From: Devosia sp.
GTDB taxonomy: Bacteria; Pseudomonadota; Alphaproteobacteria; Rhizobiales; Devosiaceae
Direction: 5' to 3'
DNA: 5,396 nt
NCBI GenBank assembly: GCA_025352765.1
Contig: JANXSI010000298.1
Location: forward strand, 1 to 5,396
Shown here: positions 1 through 5,396 of the stretch, one piece after another
Layout: every line of letters begins with the position of its first letter
Position numbering within the stretch: the first letter of the stretch is position 1
The notes under the pieces: generated by a model
What the model saw: only the letters and a program-made list of their open reading frames with translations
Told to the model about the DNA's origin: nothing
The model's database searches: none
Program-made: the position numbers and the translations under genes

Positions 1-258
1 TGCCGCGAGGGCACCGGCTGGATGATGCGGGTCATGGAGCGCATGGTCGAGGGCCGCGCCCAGAAGCGCGAGATCGACATGCTGTTCGAGGTCACCAAGC
101 AGATCGAAGGCCACACTATCTGCGCGCTCGGCGACGCGGCGGCGTGGCCGATCCAGGGCCTGATCAAGAACTTCCGTCCGGTCATGGAAGCCCGGATCGA
201 CGAATACACTTATCGGTCCGACAGCGACGGCGCCGTGCCGTCGATCGCGGCGGAGTAA
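1..258 (+). CDS. nuoF: NADH-quinone oxidoreductase subunit F, C-terminal fragment (5' end outside window)
   Basis: This is the last 85 codons of NuoF, the subunit of the peripheral arm that binds NADH and FMN and passes electrons to the 4Fe-4S cluster N3. The window opens on the cysteine of C-R-E-G-T-G, which matches the third cysteine of the family motif SCGxCxPCREG. The fourth N3 ligand is the cysteine of T-I-C-A-L-G-D-A (codon 41, bases 121-123). It is followed by the usual A-W-P-I-Q-G-L-I block and a short acidic tail ending at TAA 256-258. The FMN and NADH sites and the first two N3 cysteines lie upstream, outside the window. The frame is intact. The last codons carry a GGAG (252-255) that could serve a start at 261. 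Truncation is due only to the window edge. Confidence 0.96.
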   Translation, partial: CREGTGWMMRVMERMVEGRAQKREIDMLFEVTKQIEGHTICALGDAAAWPIQGLIKNFRPVMEARIDEYTYRSDSDGAVPSIAAE

Positions 259-260
259 GC

Positions 261-329
261 ATGGCTCCCGCTGATCGCACCATCGGCTGGGTCGACCGCG
301 CACGGCTCGCCACTCGAGGCGCAGCATGA
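261..329 (+). CDS. possible 22-codon ORF in the nuoF to membrane-protein gap
   Basis: A short frame starts at ATG 261, two bases after the nuoF stop, and ends at TGA 327-329. That stop overlaps the ATG (326-328) of the next gene as ATGA. A GGAG at 252-255 sits five bases before its start. The surrounding string GGCGGAGTAAGC is the same as at the nuoG-nuoH junction, where the following start is certainly used. The peptide (start MAPADRTIGW, end LATRGAA) is basic and hydrophilic, with no motif I recognise. It could be translated only to carry ribosomes from nuoF to the next gene, could be the remnant of a longer gene, or could be chance. The call rests on start context and stop-start overlap only. 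Confidence 0.3.
   Translation: MAPADRTIGWVDRARLATRGAA
316..319 (+). promoter_or_regulatory. ribosome binding site (GAGG) for the small membrane protein
   Basis: GAGG lies six bases before ATG 326, a normal spacing. The frame is open upstream only back to a TGA at 272-274 and has no ATG, GTG or TTG there, so this site and the ATG at 326 fix the start. Confidence 0.6.
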
Positions 330-628
330 GTGCGGCTCGTGCCAGGCGCATCAAGCGCGAGCCGACGACGCATGGCTGGACCTATCTGGGTCTGGGCATG
401 ATGGCGACGGCGCTCGCCTGGTGGCTGGTCTACTATGCGCCGCAGGGCGGCATGTTCGGCATGCTCGACACCAAGCTCAGCTGCGTATCCGGCGACAGCT
501 TCGAGTGCGCCACGCTGCAACGATTCATCGGCCCCTCGGCCATCCCCGCCTATTCGCCACTGCTGTTGTGGACGGGCGTCGTGGTGATGCTGCTCGGTCT
601 CTTTCTCACGCGCTGGAACAAGGCGTAG
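326..628 (+). CDS. small two-helix membrane protein of unknown function inside the nuo operon
   Basis: I do not recognise this 100-residue protein. It has a basic N-terminus (R5, R7, R8, K10, R11), a hydrophobic helix at about residues 18-38, a loop of about 36 residues, a second helix at about 76-95, and an R-W-N-K-A end. By the positive-inside rule both ends are cytoplasmic and the loop is periplasmic. The loop carries the only two cysteines, C53 and C61, in the segment S-C-V-S-G-D-S-F-E-C, so a disulfide is possible. It is followed by a proline-containing stretch, G69-P70 to P78. The gene lies between nuoF and nuoG with four bases before nuoG, so it should be co-transcribed and probably translationally coupled with complex I genes. 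It is too short and unlike NuoA, NuoJ or NuoK to be one of them. A role in complex I assembly or as an accessory subunit is inference from position. Real coding is supported by the clean frame, the binding site, the tight spacing and the sensible topology. Confidence 0.85.
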   Translation: MSAARARRIKREPTTHGWTYLGLGMMATALAWWLVYYAPQGGMFGMLDTKLSCVSGDSFECATLQRFIGPSAIPAYSPLLLWTGVVVMLLGLFLTRWNKA

Positions 629-632
629 GTCC

Positions 633-2744
633 ATGGCGAATATCAAGGTCGACGGCCAGCTCGTTGAAGTCCCCGATTACTTCACGCTGATGCAGGCAGC
701 GGAAGCGGCGGGCGCCGAGATCCCGCGCTTCTGCTACCACGAGCGGCTGAGCGTTGCCGGCAATTGCCGCATGTGCCTGATCGAGGTCAAAGGCGGACCG
801 CCGAAGCCGCAGGCGAGCTGCGCCATGGGCGTCAAGGACCTGCGTCCTGGCCCGAACGGCGAGCCGCCCGAGATTTTCACCAACACGCCGATGGTCAAGA
901 AGGCCCGCGAAGGCGTGATGGAATTCCTGCTGATCAATCATCCGCTCGATTGCCCGATTTGCGACCAGGGCGGCGAGTGCGACCTGCAGGACCAGGCGAT
1001 GGCCTATGGCGTCGACACCTCACGCTACGCCGAGAACAAGCGCGCCGTTGAAGACAAATATATGGGCCCCCTGGTCAAGACCTCGATGAACCGCTGCATC
1101 GCCTGCACGCGCTGCGTCCGGTTTACTACGGAAGTGGCGGGCGTCTCGGAAATGGGCCTCCTCGGTCGGGGCGAGGACGCCGAGATCACCACCTATCTCG
1201 AGCAGGCGTTGACCAGCGAGCTCTCGGGCAATGTGGTCGACCTCTGCCCGGTGGGCGCGCTCACCAGCAAGCCCTACGCGTTCATGGCGCGGCCTTGGGA
1301 ACTCACCAAGACCGAATCCATCGACGTCATGGATGCCGTCGGCTCCAACATCCGCGTCGACAGCCGCGGCCGCGAGGTCATGCGCATCCTGCCGCGCGTC
1401 AACGACGCGGTGAACGAGGAGTGGATTTCCGACAAAACCCGTCACGTCTGGGACGGGCTCAAGACCCAGCGCCTCGACAAGCCCTATGTCCGCAAGGGCG
1501 GCAAACTGCAGGCGGCGAGCTGGGACGAGGCCTTCGCGGCGATTGCCAAGGCGATCAAGGCATCGGGCGGCGGCAACAAGGTCGGCGCCATCGCCGGCGA
1601 TCTCGCGGCGGTAGAAGACATGTATGCGCTCAAGGCGCTGATGACTTCGCTTGGCTCGGGTATGACCGACGTGCGTCCGCCGATGTCCGGGATCGATCCC
1701 TCGATGCCGCGCTCGGCGTATCTCTTTAACCCCACCATTGCCGGCATCGAAGAAGCCGACGCGATCCTGATCATCGGTTCCAACCCGCGCAAGGAAGCGC
1801 CGGTGCTCAACGCCCGCCTCCGAAAGGTCTGGCGGACGCGCGGCATTCCGGTGGCGGTGGTGGGCGAGAATGCCGACCTGACCTTCCCCTACGAGTATCT
1901 GGGCGACGACCTCTCGATCCTCGGCAAGATCGCCGCGGGAGAGGGCTTTGGCGAAAAGCTCAAGGCTGCCAGCAAGCCGCTGGTGATCGTGGGCGAGGGG
2001 GCCGTGTCGCACGGGCACCTGTGGAGCAAGCAGCCGGGCCGCGACGTCATCGCGCTCGCCAGCAAGATCGCTACCATGGGCAGCCAGCTGGCCGAAGGCT
2101 GGAACGGCTACGCCATGCTGCACAATGCGGCCTCGCGCGTCGGCGGTCTCGACATCGGCTTTGTTCCGCATGACGGCGGCGTCTGCTCGGCCGACCAGGT
2201 CAAGGCGGCGGGCGAGGGCAAGCTCGACGTGCTGTTCCTCTTGGGCGCCGACGACTACGACACCAAGGGCATGGGCAAGGCGTTCGTCGTCTATGTCGGC
2301 ACGCATGGCGATGCCGGTGCGCACCGCGCCGACGTCATCCTGCCGTCTGCCGCCTACACCGAGAAATCAGGCACCTACGTCAACACCGAGGGCCGGGTGC
2401 AGGTCGCCGAGCGCGCCGTGTTCCCGCCGGGCGAGGCCAAGGAAGACTGGGCGATTTTCCGCGCCCTCAGCGCCGTCATCGGCCAGCCGCTGCCGTTCAA
2501 TTCGCTGCGGCAGCTGCGGACGGCGCTCTACGCCGAATTCCCGCATCTGGCGCAGATTGACCAGATCGTGCCGGCCGGGATCGACGGCGTGAAGAAACTG
2601 GCGGGCGCCGAGATCAAGACGCAGTCGGCCAAGCTGTTCTCGCCGATTTCCGATTTCTACCTGACCAACCCGATCGCGCGGGCCTCGGCGATCATGGCCG
2701 AATGCTCGCAGATGCATGCCGGTCTCAAGCAGGCGGCGGAGTAA
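633..2744 (+). CDS. nuoG: NADH-quinone oxidoreductase subunit G
   Basis: NuoG is the large iron-sulfur subunit of the complex I peripheral arm and carries electrons from NuoF towards NuoI. The 703 residues are full length for the alphaproteobacterial and mitochondrial (NDUFS1) type. An N-terminal 2Fe-2S ferredoxin domain (about 1-78) has ligands C34, C45, C48 and C63 (N1b). Next comes the His-Cys cluster N5 with H103, C107, C110 and C116, then N4 with C155, C158, C161 and C205. Residues from about 220 to 610 form a molybdopterin-oxidoreductase-like fold that in this family holds no cofactor; the conserved block A-Y-T-E-K-S-G-T-Y-V-N-T-E-G-R is at 574-588. The C-terminal NuoG domain has N-P-I-A-R-A-S at 679-685. 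The N7 cysteines found in E. coli and Thermus are absent, as usual for alphaproteobacteria. ATG 633 gives the expected N-terminus; an AAGG at 620-623, inside the previous gene, is a plausible binding site. The stop is three bases before nuoH. Confidence 0.98.
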   Translation: MANIKVDGQLVEVPDYFTLMQAAEAAGAEIPRFCYHERLSVAGNCRMCLIEVKGGPPKPQASCAMGVKDLRPGPNGEPPEIFTNTPMVKKAREGVMEFLLINHPLDCPICDQGGECDLQDQAMAYGVDTSRYAENKRAVEDKYMGPLVKTSMNRCIACTRCVRFTTEVAGVSEMGLLGRGEDAEITTYLEQALTSELSGNVVDLCPVGALTSKPYAFMARPWELTKTESIDVMDAVGSNIRVDSRGREVMRILPRVNDAVNEEWISDKTRHVWDGLKTQRLDKPYVRKGGKLQAASWDEAFAAIAKAIKASGGGNKVGAIAGDLAAVEDMYALKALMTSLGSGMTDVRPPMSGIDPSMPRSAYLFNPTIAGIEEADAILIIGSNPRKEAPVLNARLRKVWRTRGIPVAVVGENADLTFPYEYLGDDLSILGKIAAGEGFGEKLKAASKPLVIVGEGAVSHGHLWSKQPGRDVIALASKIATMGSQLAEGWNGYAMLHNAASRVGGLDIGFVPHDGGVCSADQVKAAGEGKLDVLFLLGADDYDTKGMGKAFVVYVGTHGDAGAHRADVILPSAAYTEKSGTYVNTEGRVQVAERAVFPPGEAKEDWAIFRALSAVIGQPLPFNSLRQLRTALYAEFPHLAQIDQIVPAGIDGVKKLAGAEIKTQSAKLFSPISDFYLTNPIARASAIMAECSQMHAGLKQAAE

Positions 2745-2747
2745 GCC

Positions 2748-3845
2748 ATGCAATTCGTCGTCGCGGCGCTCGACTATCTGCTCGGCATCCCGCTCTTCGG
2801 GTGGGGGACGCAGATCGGCTTTGTCTACAAAGGCCTGCTGTTCCTCGTCGCGCTCTTGATCTTCACCGCCTACATCCTGCTCGCCGATCGCAAGATCTGG
2901 GCCGCCGTGCAGGTGCGCCGCGGCCCCAACGTCGTCGGGCCGTTCGGTTTGCTGCAGTCGTTCGCCGACTTGCTCAAATTCGTGTTCAAGGAGCCGGTGA
3001 TCCCGGCGAGCTCGGACAAGGTGCTGTTCCTCCTCGCGCCGCTGATCACCTCGGTGCTCGCGCTCAGCGCCTGGGTGGTGATCCCGCTCGATGCCGGCTG
3101 GGCCCTCGCCAACATCAATGTGGGCGTCCTCTACATCTTCGCCATCTCGTCGCTGGGCGTTTACGGCATCATCATCGCCGGCTGGTCGTCCAACAGCAAA
3201 TACGCCTTCCTCGGCGCGCTGCGTTCGGCCGCGCAGATGGTGAGCTACGAGGTCTCGATCGGCTTTGTGATCATCACGGTGCTGCTCTGCGTCGGTTCGC
3301 TGAACCTCAGCGACATCGTCGTCGCGCAGAGCCAGATGGGCATCGCCTATGTGCTGGGCGTGCCGTGGCTCAGTTTCCTCAACTGGTTCTGGCTGCCGCT
3401 GTTTCCGATGTTCGTGGTGTTCTTCATCTCGTCGCTCGCCGAGACGAACCGCCCGCCCTTCGATCTGCCGGAAGCCGAATCGGAACTCGTCGCCGGCTTC
3501 ATGGTGGAATACTCCTCGACCCCGTATCTGCTGTTCATGCTGGGCGAATACATCGCCATCCAGCTGATGTGCGCGATGACCGCCATCTTCTTTCTCGGCG
3601 GCTGGGCCTCGCCCATCGACCTGCCGCCCTTCACCTGGGTGCCGGGTTGGATCTGGTTCATTCTCAAGGTCTGCGCGGTGTTCTTCATGTTCGCCATGGT
3701 CAAGGCGTTCGTGCCTCGCTACCGCTATGACCAACTCATGCGTCTCGGCTGGAAGGTGTTTCTGCCCATCTCGCTGATCATGGTCGTGGTTGTTGCCGGC
3801 GTTCTGCAGTACACGGGCTGGGGCTGGCACGGAGGATCGATGTGA
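2748..3845 (+). CDS. nuoH: NADH-quinone oxidoreductase subunit H
   Basis: NuoH (ND1 family) is the membrane subunit that docks to the peripheral arm and forms the quinone chamber and the start of the proton-coupling path. The 365-residue protein is strongly hydrophobic, with about eight helices. Family blocks are clear. A-D-R-K-I-W-A-A-V-Q with R-R-G-P-N-V-V-G-P-F-G is at 46-67, in the first cytoplasmic loop. Q-M-V-S-Y-E-V-S-I-G is at 163-172, with E168. The acidic loop E-T-N-R-P-P-F-D-L-P-E-A-E-S-E-L is at 232-247, followed by V-E-Y-S-S at 253-257. E242, E244 and E246 match the conserved glutamates implicated in quinone reaction coupling. It is longer than E. coli NuoH (325), partly because of a longer stretch around 190-210. 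ATG 2748 has GGAG at 2738-2741, six bases upstream, within the nuoG end. The final ATG-TGA overlaps the nuoI start. Confidence 0.98.
   Translation: MQFVVAALDYLLGIPLFGWGTQIGFVYKGLLFLVALLIFTAYILLADRKIWAAVQVRRGPNVVGPFGLLQSFADLLKFVFKEPVIPASSDKVLFLLAPLITSVLALSAWVVIPLDAGWALANINVGVLYIFAISSLGVYGIIIAGWSSNSKYAFLGALRSAAQMVSYEVSIGFVIITVLLCVGSLNLSDIVVAQSQMGIAYVLGVPWLSFLNWFWLPLFPMFVVFFISSLAETNRPPFDLPEAESELVAGFMVEYSSTPYLLFMLGEYIAIQLMCAMTAIFFLGGWASPIDLPPFTWVPGWIWFILKVCAVFFMFAMVKAFVPRYRYDQLMRLGWKVFLPISLIMVVVVAGVLQYTGWGWHGGSM
3831..3835 (+). promoter_or_regulatory. ribosome binding site (GGAGG) for nuoI, inside the nuoH end
   Basis: GGAGG is the strongest Shine-Dalgarno match I noticed in the window. It lies nine bases before ATG 3845 and six before an in-frame GTG at 3842, so it supports initiation at either and disfavours the later ATG at 3851 (15 bases away). 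It overlaps the last nuoH codons. Confidence 0.7.
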
Positions 3846-4333
3846 TGGGTATGGTTCGCGTCCTCAACAGCCTGCTTCTGCGCGAGTTCGTCGCCGCATT
3901 TTTCCTGTCGATGCGGTATTTCTTCTCGCCCAAGAAGACCATCAACTACCCCTTCGAGAAGATGCCGTATTCGCCGCGGTTCCGCGGCGAGCATGCGCTG
4001 CGCCGCTATCCGAACGGCGAAGAGCGCTGCATCGCGTGCAAGCTCTGCGAGGCGATCTGCCCGGCGCAGGCCATCACTATCGAGGCCGGCCCGCGCCAGA
4101 ACGACGGCACACGCCGCACGGTCCGCTACGACATCGACATGGTCAAATGCATCTATTGCGGCATGTGCCAGGAGGCCTGCCCGGTGGATGCGATCGTCGA
4201 GGGCCCGAACTTCGAATTCGCCACCGAGACGCGCGAAGAGCTCTACTTCAGCAAGGAGAGGCTGCTCTCGAATGGCGACCGCTGGGAACGCGAGCTGGCG
4301 CGCAACATCGCGCAAGACGCGCCGTACAGGTGA
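3845..4333 (+). CDS. nuoI: NADH-quinone oxidoreductase subunit I
   Basis: NuoI (TYKY/NDUFS8 family) is the two-4Fe-4S ferredoxin-like subunit that carries electrons from NuoG towards the quinone site via clusters N6a and N6b. From ATG 3845 it has 162 residues, the usual alphaproteobacterial length. An amphipathic N-terminal stretch (about 8-27) would lie on the membrane surface. The conserved S-P-R-F-R-G-E-H-A-L-R-R-Y is at 43-55. The first cysteine motif is C62, C65, C68 followed by C72-P73; the second is C102, C105, C108 followed by C112-P113. As in other eight-iron ferredoxins, the fourth cysteine of each motif is expected to ligate the opposite cluster. The start overlaps the nuoH stop by one base. 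An in-frame GTG at 3842 would give a GTGA overlap and one extra residue; I prefer the ATG, but the choice is not secure. The family assignment is certain. Confidence 0.97.
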   Translation: MGMVRVLNSLLLREFVAAFFLSMRYFFSPKKTINYPFEKMPYSPRFRGEHALRRYPNGEERCIACKLCEAICPAQAITIEAGPRQNDGTRRTVRYDIDMVKCIYCGMCQEACPVDAIVEGPNFEFATETREELYFSKERLLSNGDRWERELARNIAQDAPYR

Positions 4334-4339
4334 GATGAG

Positions 4340-4948
4340 ATGACGCTCGCGCTCTTTTTCTTCTACGTCTTCTCGATCATCGCCGTCGCCTCGGCGCTGA
4401 TGGTGATCGCCTCGCGCAATCCGGTGCACTCGGTGCTGTTCCTGATCTTGTGCTTCGTCAACGCCGCTGGCCTGTTCATGATCGCGGGGGCCGAGTTCCT
4501 CGCGCTGATCCTGATCGTCGTCTATGTGGGCGCGGTCGCGGTGCTGTTCCTGTTCGTCACCATGATGCTCGACGTCGACTTCGCGTCGCTGAGGACCAAC
4601 ATGCTGCAGTATGCGCCGATCGGCGTCGTGATCGGCGTGATCCTCCTTCTCGAGTTGCTGCTCGTGGGCGGCAGCTTCGTCATCTCGCCGACGACCAATG
4701 CGGTCGCCACGGTGCCGATCGACCAGACCATCGACAATACCCGCGCGCTCGGCCAGCTGCTCTATACACGCTACGTGTTCCTGTTCGAGGGCGCCGCCGC
4801 GGTGCTGCTCGTCGCCATGATCGGCGCCATCGTGCTGACGCTCCAGCATAAGCCCAACATCAAGCGCCAGAACGTCGGCCACCAGGTGTCGCGCAAGCGC
4901 AGCGAAGGCGTCGAGCTGGTCAAAGTCAAAACCGGGCAGGGGGTGTAA
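4340..4948 (+). CDS. nuoJ: NADH-quinone oxidoreductase subunit J
   Basis: NuoJ (ND6 family) is a membrane-arm subunit between NuoH and the antiporter-like subunits. Its third helix contains a pi-bulge that rearranges during turnover in solved complexes. This 202-residue protein has about five hydrophobic helices. The family signature runs from R26-N27-P28-V29-H30-S31 through E52 to V61-Y62-V63-G64-A65 and L69-F70-L71-F72-V73-T74-M75-M76-L77-D78. Helix five (about 146-170) is followed by a basic cytoplasmic tail (from about Q172), rich in lysine and arginine. The start at ATG 4340 is preceded by AGGTGA (4328-4333, six-base spacer), which includes the nuoI stop. nuoJ ends three bases before nuoK. 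Nothing is missing or broken. Confidence 0.97.
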   Translation: MTLALFFFYVFSIIAVASALMVIASRNPVHSVLFLILCFVNAAGLFMIAGAEFLALILIVVYVGAVAVLFLFVTMMLDVDFASLRTNMLQYAPIGVVIGVILLLELLLVGGSFVISPTTNAVATVPIDQTIDNTRALGQLLYTRYVFLFEGAAAVLLVAMIGAIVLTLQHKPNIKRQNVGHQVSRKRSEGVELVKVKTGQGV

Positions 4949-4951
4949 GCC

Positions 4952-5272
4952 ATGTTGGCAGCAGCAGGCATCGGCCTCGGCCACTACCTCACCGTTGGAG
5001 CGATCCTGTTCACACTGGGCGTGTTCGGGATCTTCCTCAACCGCAAGAACATCATCATCATCCTGATGTCGGTCGAGCTGATCCTGCTCGCGGTGAACCT
5101 CAACTTCGTAGCGTTCTCGTCCCAGCTCGGCGATCTTGCCGGGCAGGTGTTTGCGCTGCTGATCCTCACCGTTGCCGCTGCTGAAGCGGCGATCGGCCTT
5201 GCCATCCTCGTCATCTTCTATCGCAACCGCGGCACCATCGCGGTCGAAGACGTCAATCAGCTCAAAGGCTAA
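4952..5272 (+). CDS. nuoK: NADH-quinone oxidoreductase subunit K
   Basis: NuoK (ND4L family) is a three-helix membrane subunit of the proton-pumping arm; with NuoJ and NuoA it links NuoH to NuoN. At 106 residues it is about four longer than the common 102-residue form, the extra being at the N-terminus (MLAAAGIGLGHYL). Helices are at about 13-29, 34-55 and 65-90. The two buried glutamates needed for pumping in the E. coli protein (E36 and E72) correspond to E42 in S-V-E-L-I-L-L-A-V-N and E78 in A-A-A-E-A-A-I-G-L. The C-terminus R-N-R-G-T-I-A-V-E-D is typical. AGGGGG at 4938-4943, eight bases before ATG 4952 and inside nuoJ, is the likely binding site. I see no other in-frame start before the conserved region. 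Confidence 0.97.
   Translation: MLAAAGIGLGHYLTVGAILFTLGVFGIFLNRKNIIIILMSVELILLAVNLNFVAFSSQLGDLAGQVFALLILTVAAAEAAIGLAILVIFYRNRGTIAVEDVNQLKG
5264..5268 (+). promoter_or_regulatory. likely ribosome binding site (AAAGG) for nuoL
   Basis: AAAGG at the very end of nuoK lies nine bases before the GTG at 5278 and supports that unusual start. It is a weaker match than the sites before nuoH and nuoI. Confidence 0.45.
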
Positions 5273-5277
5273 GCCTC

Positions 5278-5396
5278 GTGATCCAGGCCATCGTATTCTT
5301 TCCGCTGATCGGCGCACTGATCGCAGGCTTGCTCGGCCGGGTCATCGGCCATCGCACCAGCGAGTACGTGACGACGGGCTTGCTCATCGTCGCGGC
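5278..5396 (+). CDS. nuoL: NADH-quinone oxidoreductase subunit L, N-terminal fragment (3' end outside window)
   Basis: This is the first 39 codons of NuoL, the distal antiporter-like membrane subunit of complex I (ND5 family). The start is GTG, five bases after the nuoK stop. It gives M-I-Q-A-I-V-F-F-P-L-I-G-A-L-I-A-G-L-L-G-R, then G-H-R-T-S-E-Y-V-T-T-G-L-L-I-V-A. This matches the beginning of alphaproteobacterial NuoL as I know it: a first helix at about 3-20, a short charged loop, and the start of helix two. No ATG occurs in this frame between the nuoK stop and the window end, so GTG is the best start. The catalytic lysine and glutamate residues and the long lateral helix are beyond the window. 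Confidence 0.93.
   Translation, partial: MIQAIVFFPLIGALIAGLLGRVIGHRTSEYVTTGLLIVA

Noticed and set aside
182..646. Minus-strand frame of 154 codons opposite the small membrane gene
   Set aside because: I considered it as an alternative to the + strand membrane protein. Its product is a low-complexity charged sequence, while the + strand frame has a binding site, sensible topology and operon spacing.
1020..2324. Long open frame of 434 codons on the minus strand opposite nuoG
   Set aside because: It lies fully opposite a certain gene, its product is rich in R, D, H, E and A with no recognisable domain, and such antisense frames are a normal effect of GC-rich codon use.
633..2744. Lack of the N7 cluster cysteines in NuoG, considered as a lost function
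   Set aside because: N7 is absent from alphaproteobacterial and mitochondrial subunits as a rule and is not part of the main electron path; all ligands of N1b, N4 and N5 are present.
2883..2897. Asp in A-D-R-K of NuoH where many homologues have E-R-K
   Set aside because: Aspartate at this position is, as far as I know, common in Hyphomicrobiales NuoH and is a conservative change.
2702..3730. Plus-strand frame of 342 codons overlapping nuoH in another frame
   Set aside because: It overlaps the certain nuoH gene almost completely and gives an arginine- and alanine-rich product with no domain.
2367..3830. Minus-strand frame of 487 codons opposite the nuoG end and nuoH
   Set aside because: Its very high content of H, E, D, Q and R is what results from reading hydrophobic membrane-protein codons in reverse complement. 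It has no domain and crosses two real genes.
5050..5064. Run of ATC triplets in nuoK, considered as a repeat
   Set aside because: It simply encodes four successive isoleucines in a conserved membrane helix.
3725..5317. Minus-strand frame of 530 codons opposite nuoH to nuoL
   Set aside because: The same shadow effect: a charged, low-complexity product spanning several certain genes, with no credible reason for a gene there.

Overview
The window is a gene-dense stretch of a proton-pumping NADH:quinone oxidoreductase (respiratory complex I, nuo) operon, all on the + strand. It appears to come from an alphaproteobacterium, most likely of the order Hyphomicrobiales (Rhizobiales). The grounds are the high GC content, the nuoF-G-H-I-J-K-L order, a NuoG without the extra N7 cluster ligands, and the wording of conserved blocks in NuoG, NuoH, NuoI and NuoK as I know them from that group. 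Family or genus cannot be settled from this sequence alone.

Layout: the 3' end of nuoF (1-258) begins exactly at the third cysteine of its N3 cluster motif. A 67-base gap follows, holding a possible 22-codon ORF (261-329) whose stop overlaps the start of a 100-residue two-helix membrane protein of unknown function (326-628). Then come nuoG (633-2744), nuoH (2748-3845), nuoI (3845-4333), nuoJ (4340-4948), nuoK (4952-5272) and the first 39 codons of nuoL from a GTG start (5278-5396, running off the window). Junctions are a few bases or overlaps, with ribosome binding sites lying in the end of the preceding gene. This points to one polycistronic message with translational coupling. I see no promoter, terminator, RNA gene, mobile element or CRISPR array, and no gene-free stretch longer than 67 bases.

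How the parts work together: NuoF takes hydride from NADH onto FMN. Electrons pass through N3 in NuoF, then N1b, N4 and N5 in NuoG, then N6a and N6b in NuoI, to quinone at the interface with NuoH. NuoH, NuoJ, NuoK and NuoL form the membrane arm, in which a chain of buried acidic residues links quinone reduction to proton pumping.

The one unexplained component is the small membrane protein between nuoF and nuoG. It has two predicted helices, a cysteine pair in the loop predicted to face the periplasm, and basic cytoplasmic ends. Its position inside the operon makes it a candidate complex I accessory or assembly factor, but its function is not known to me.
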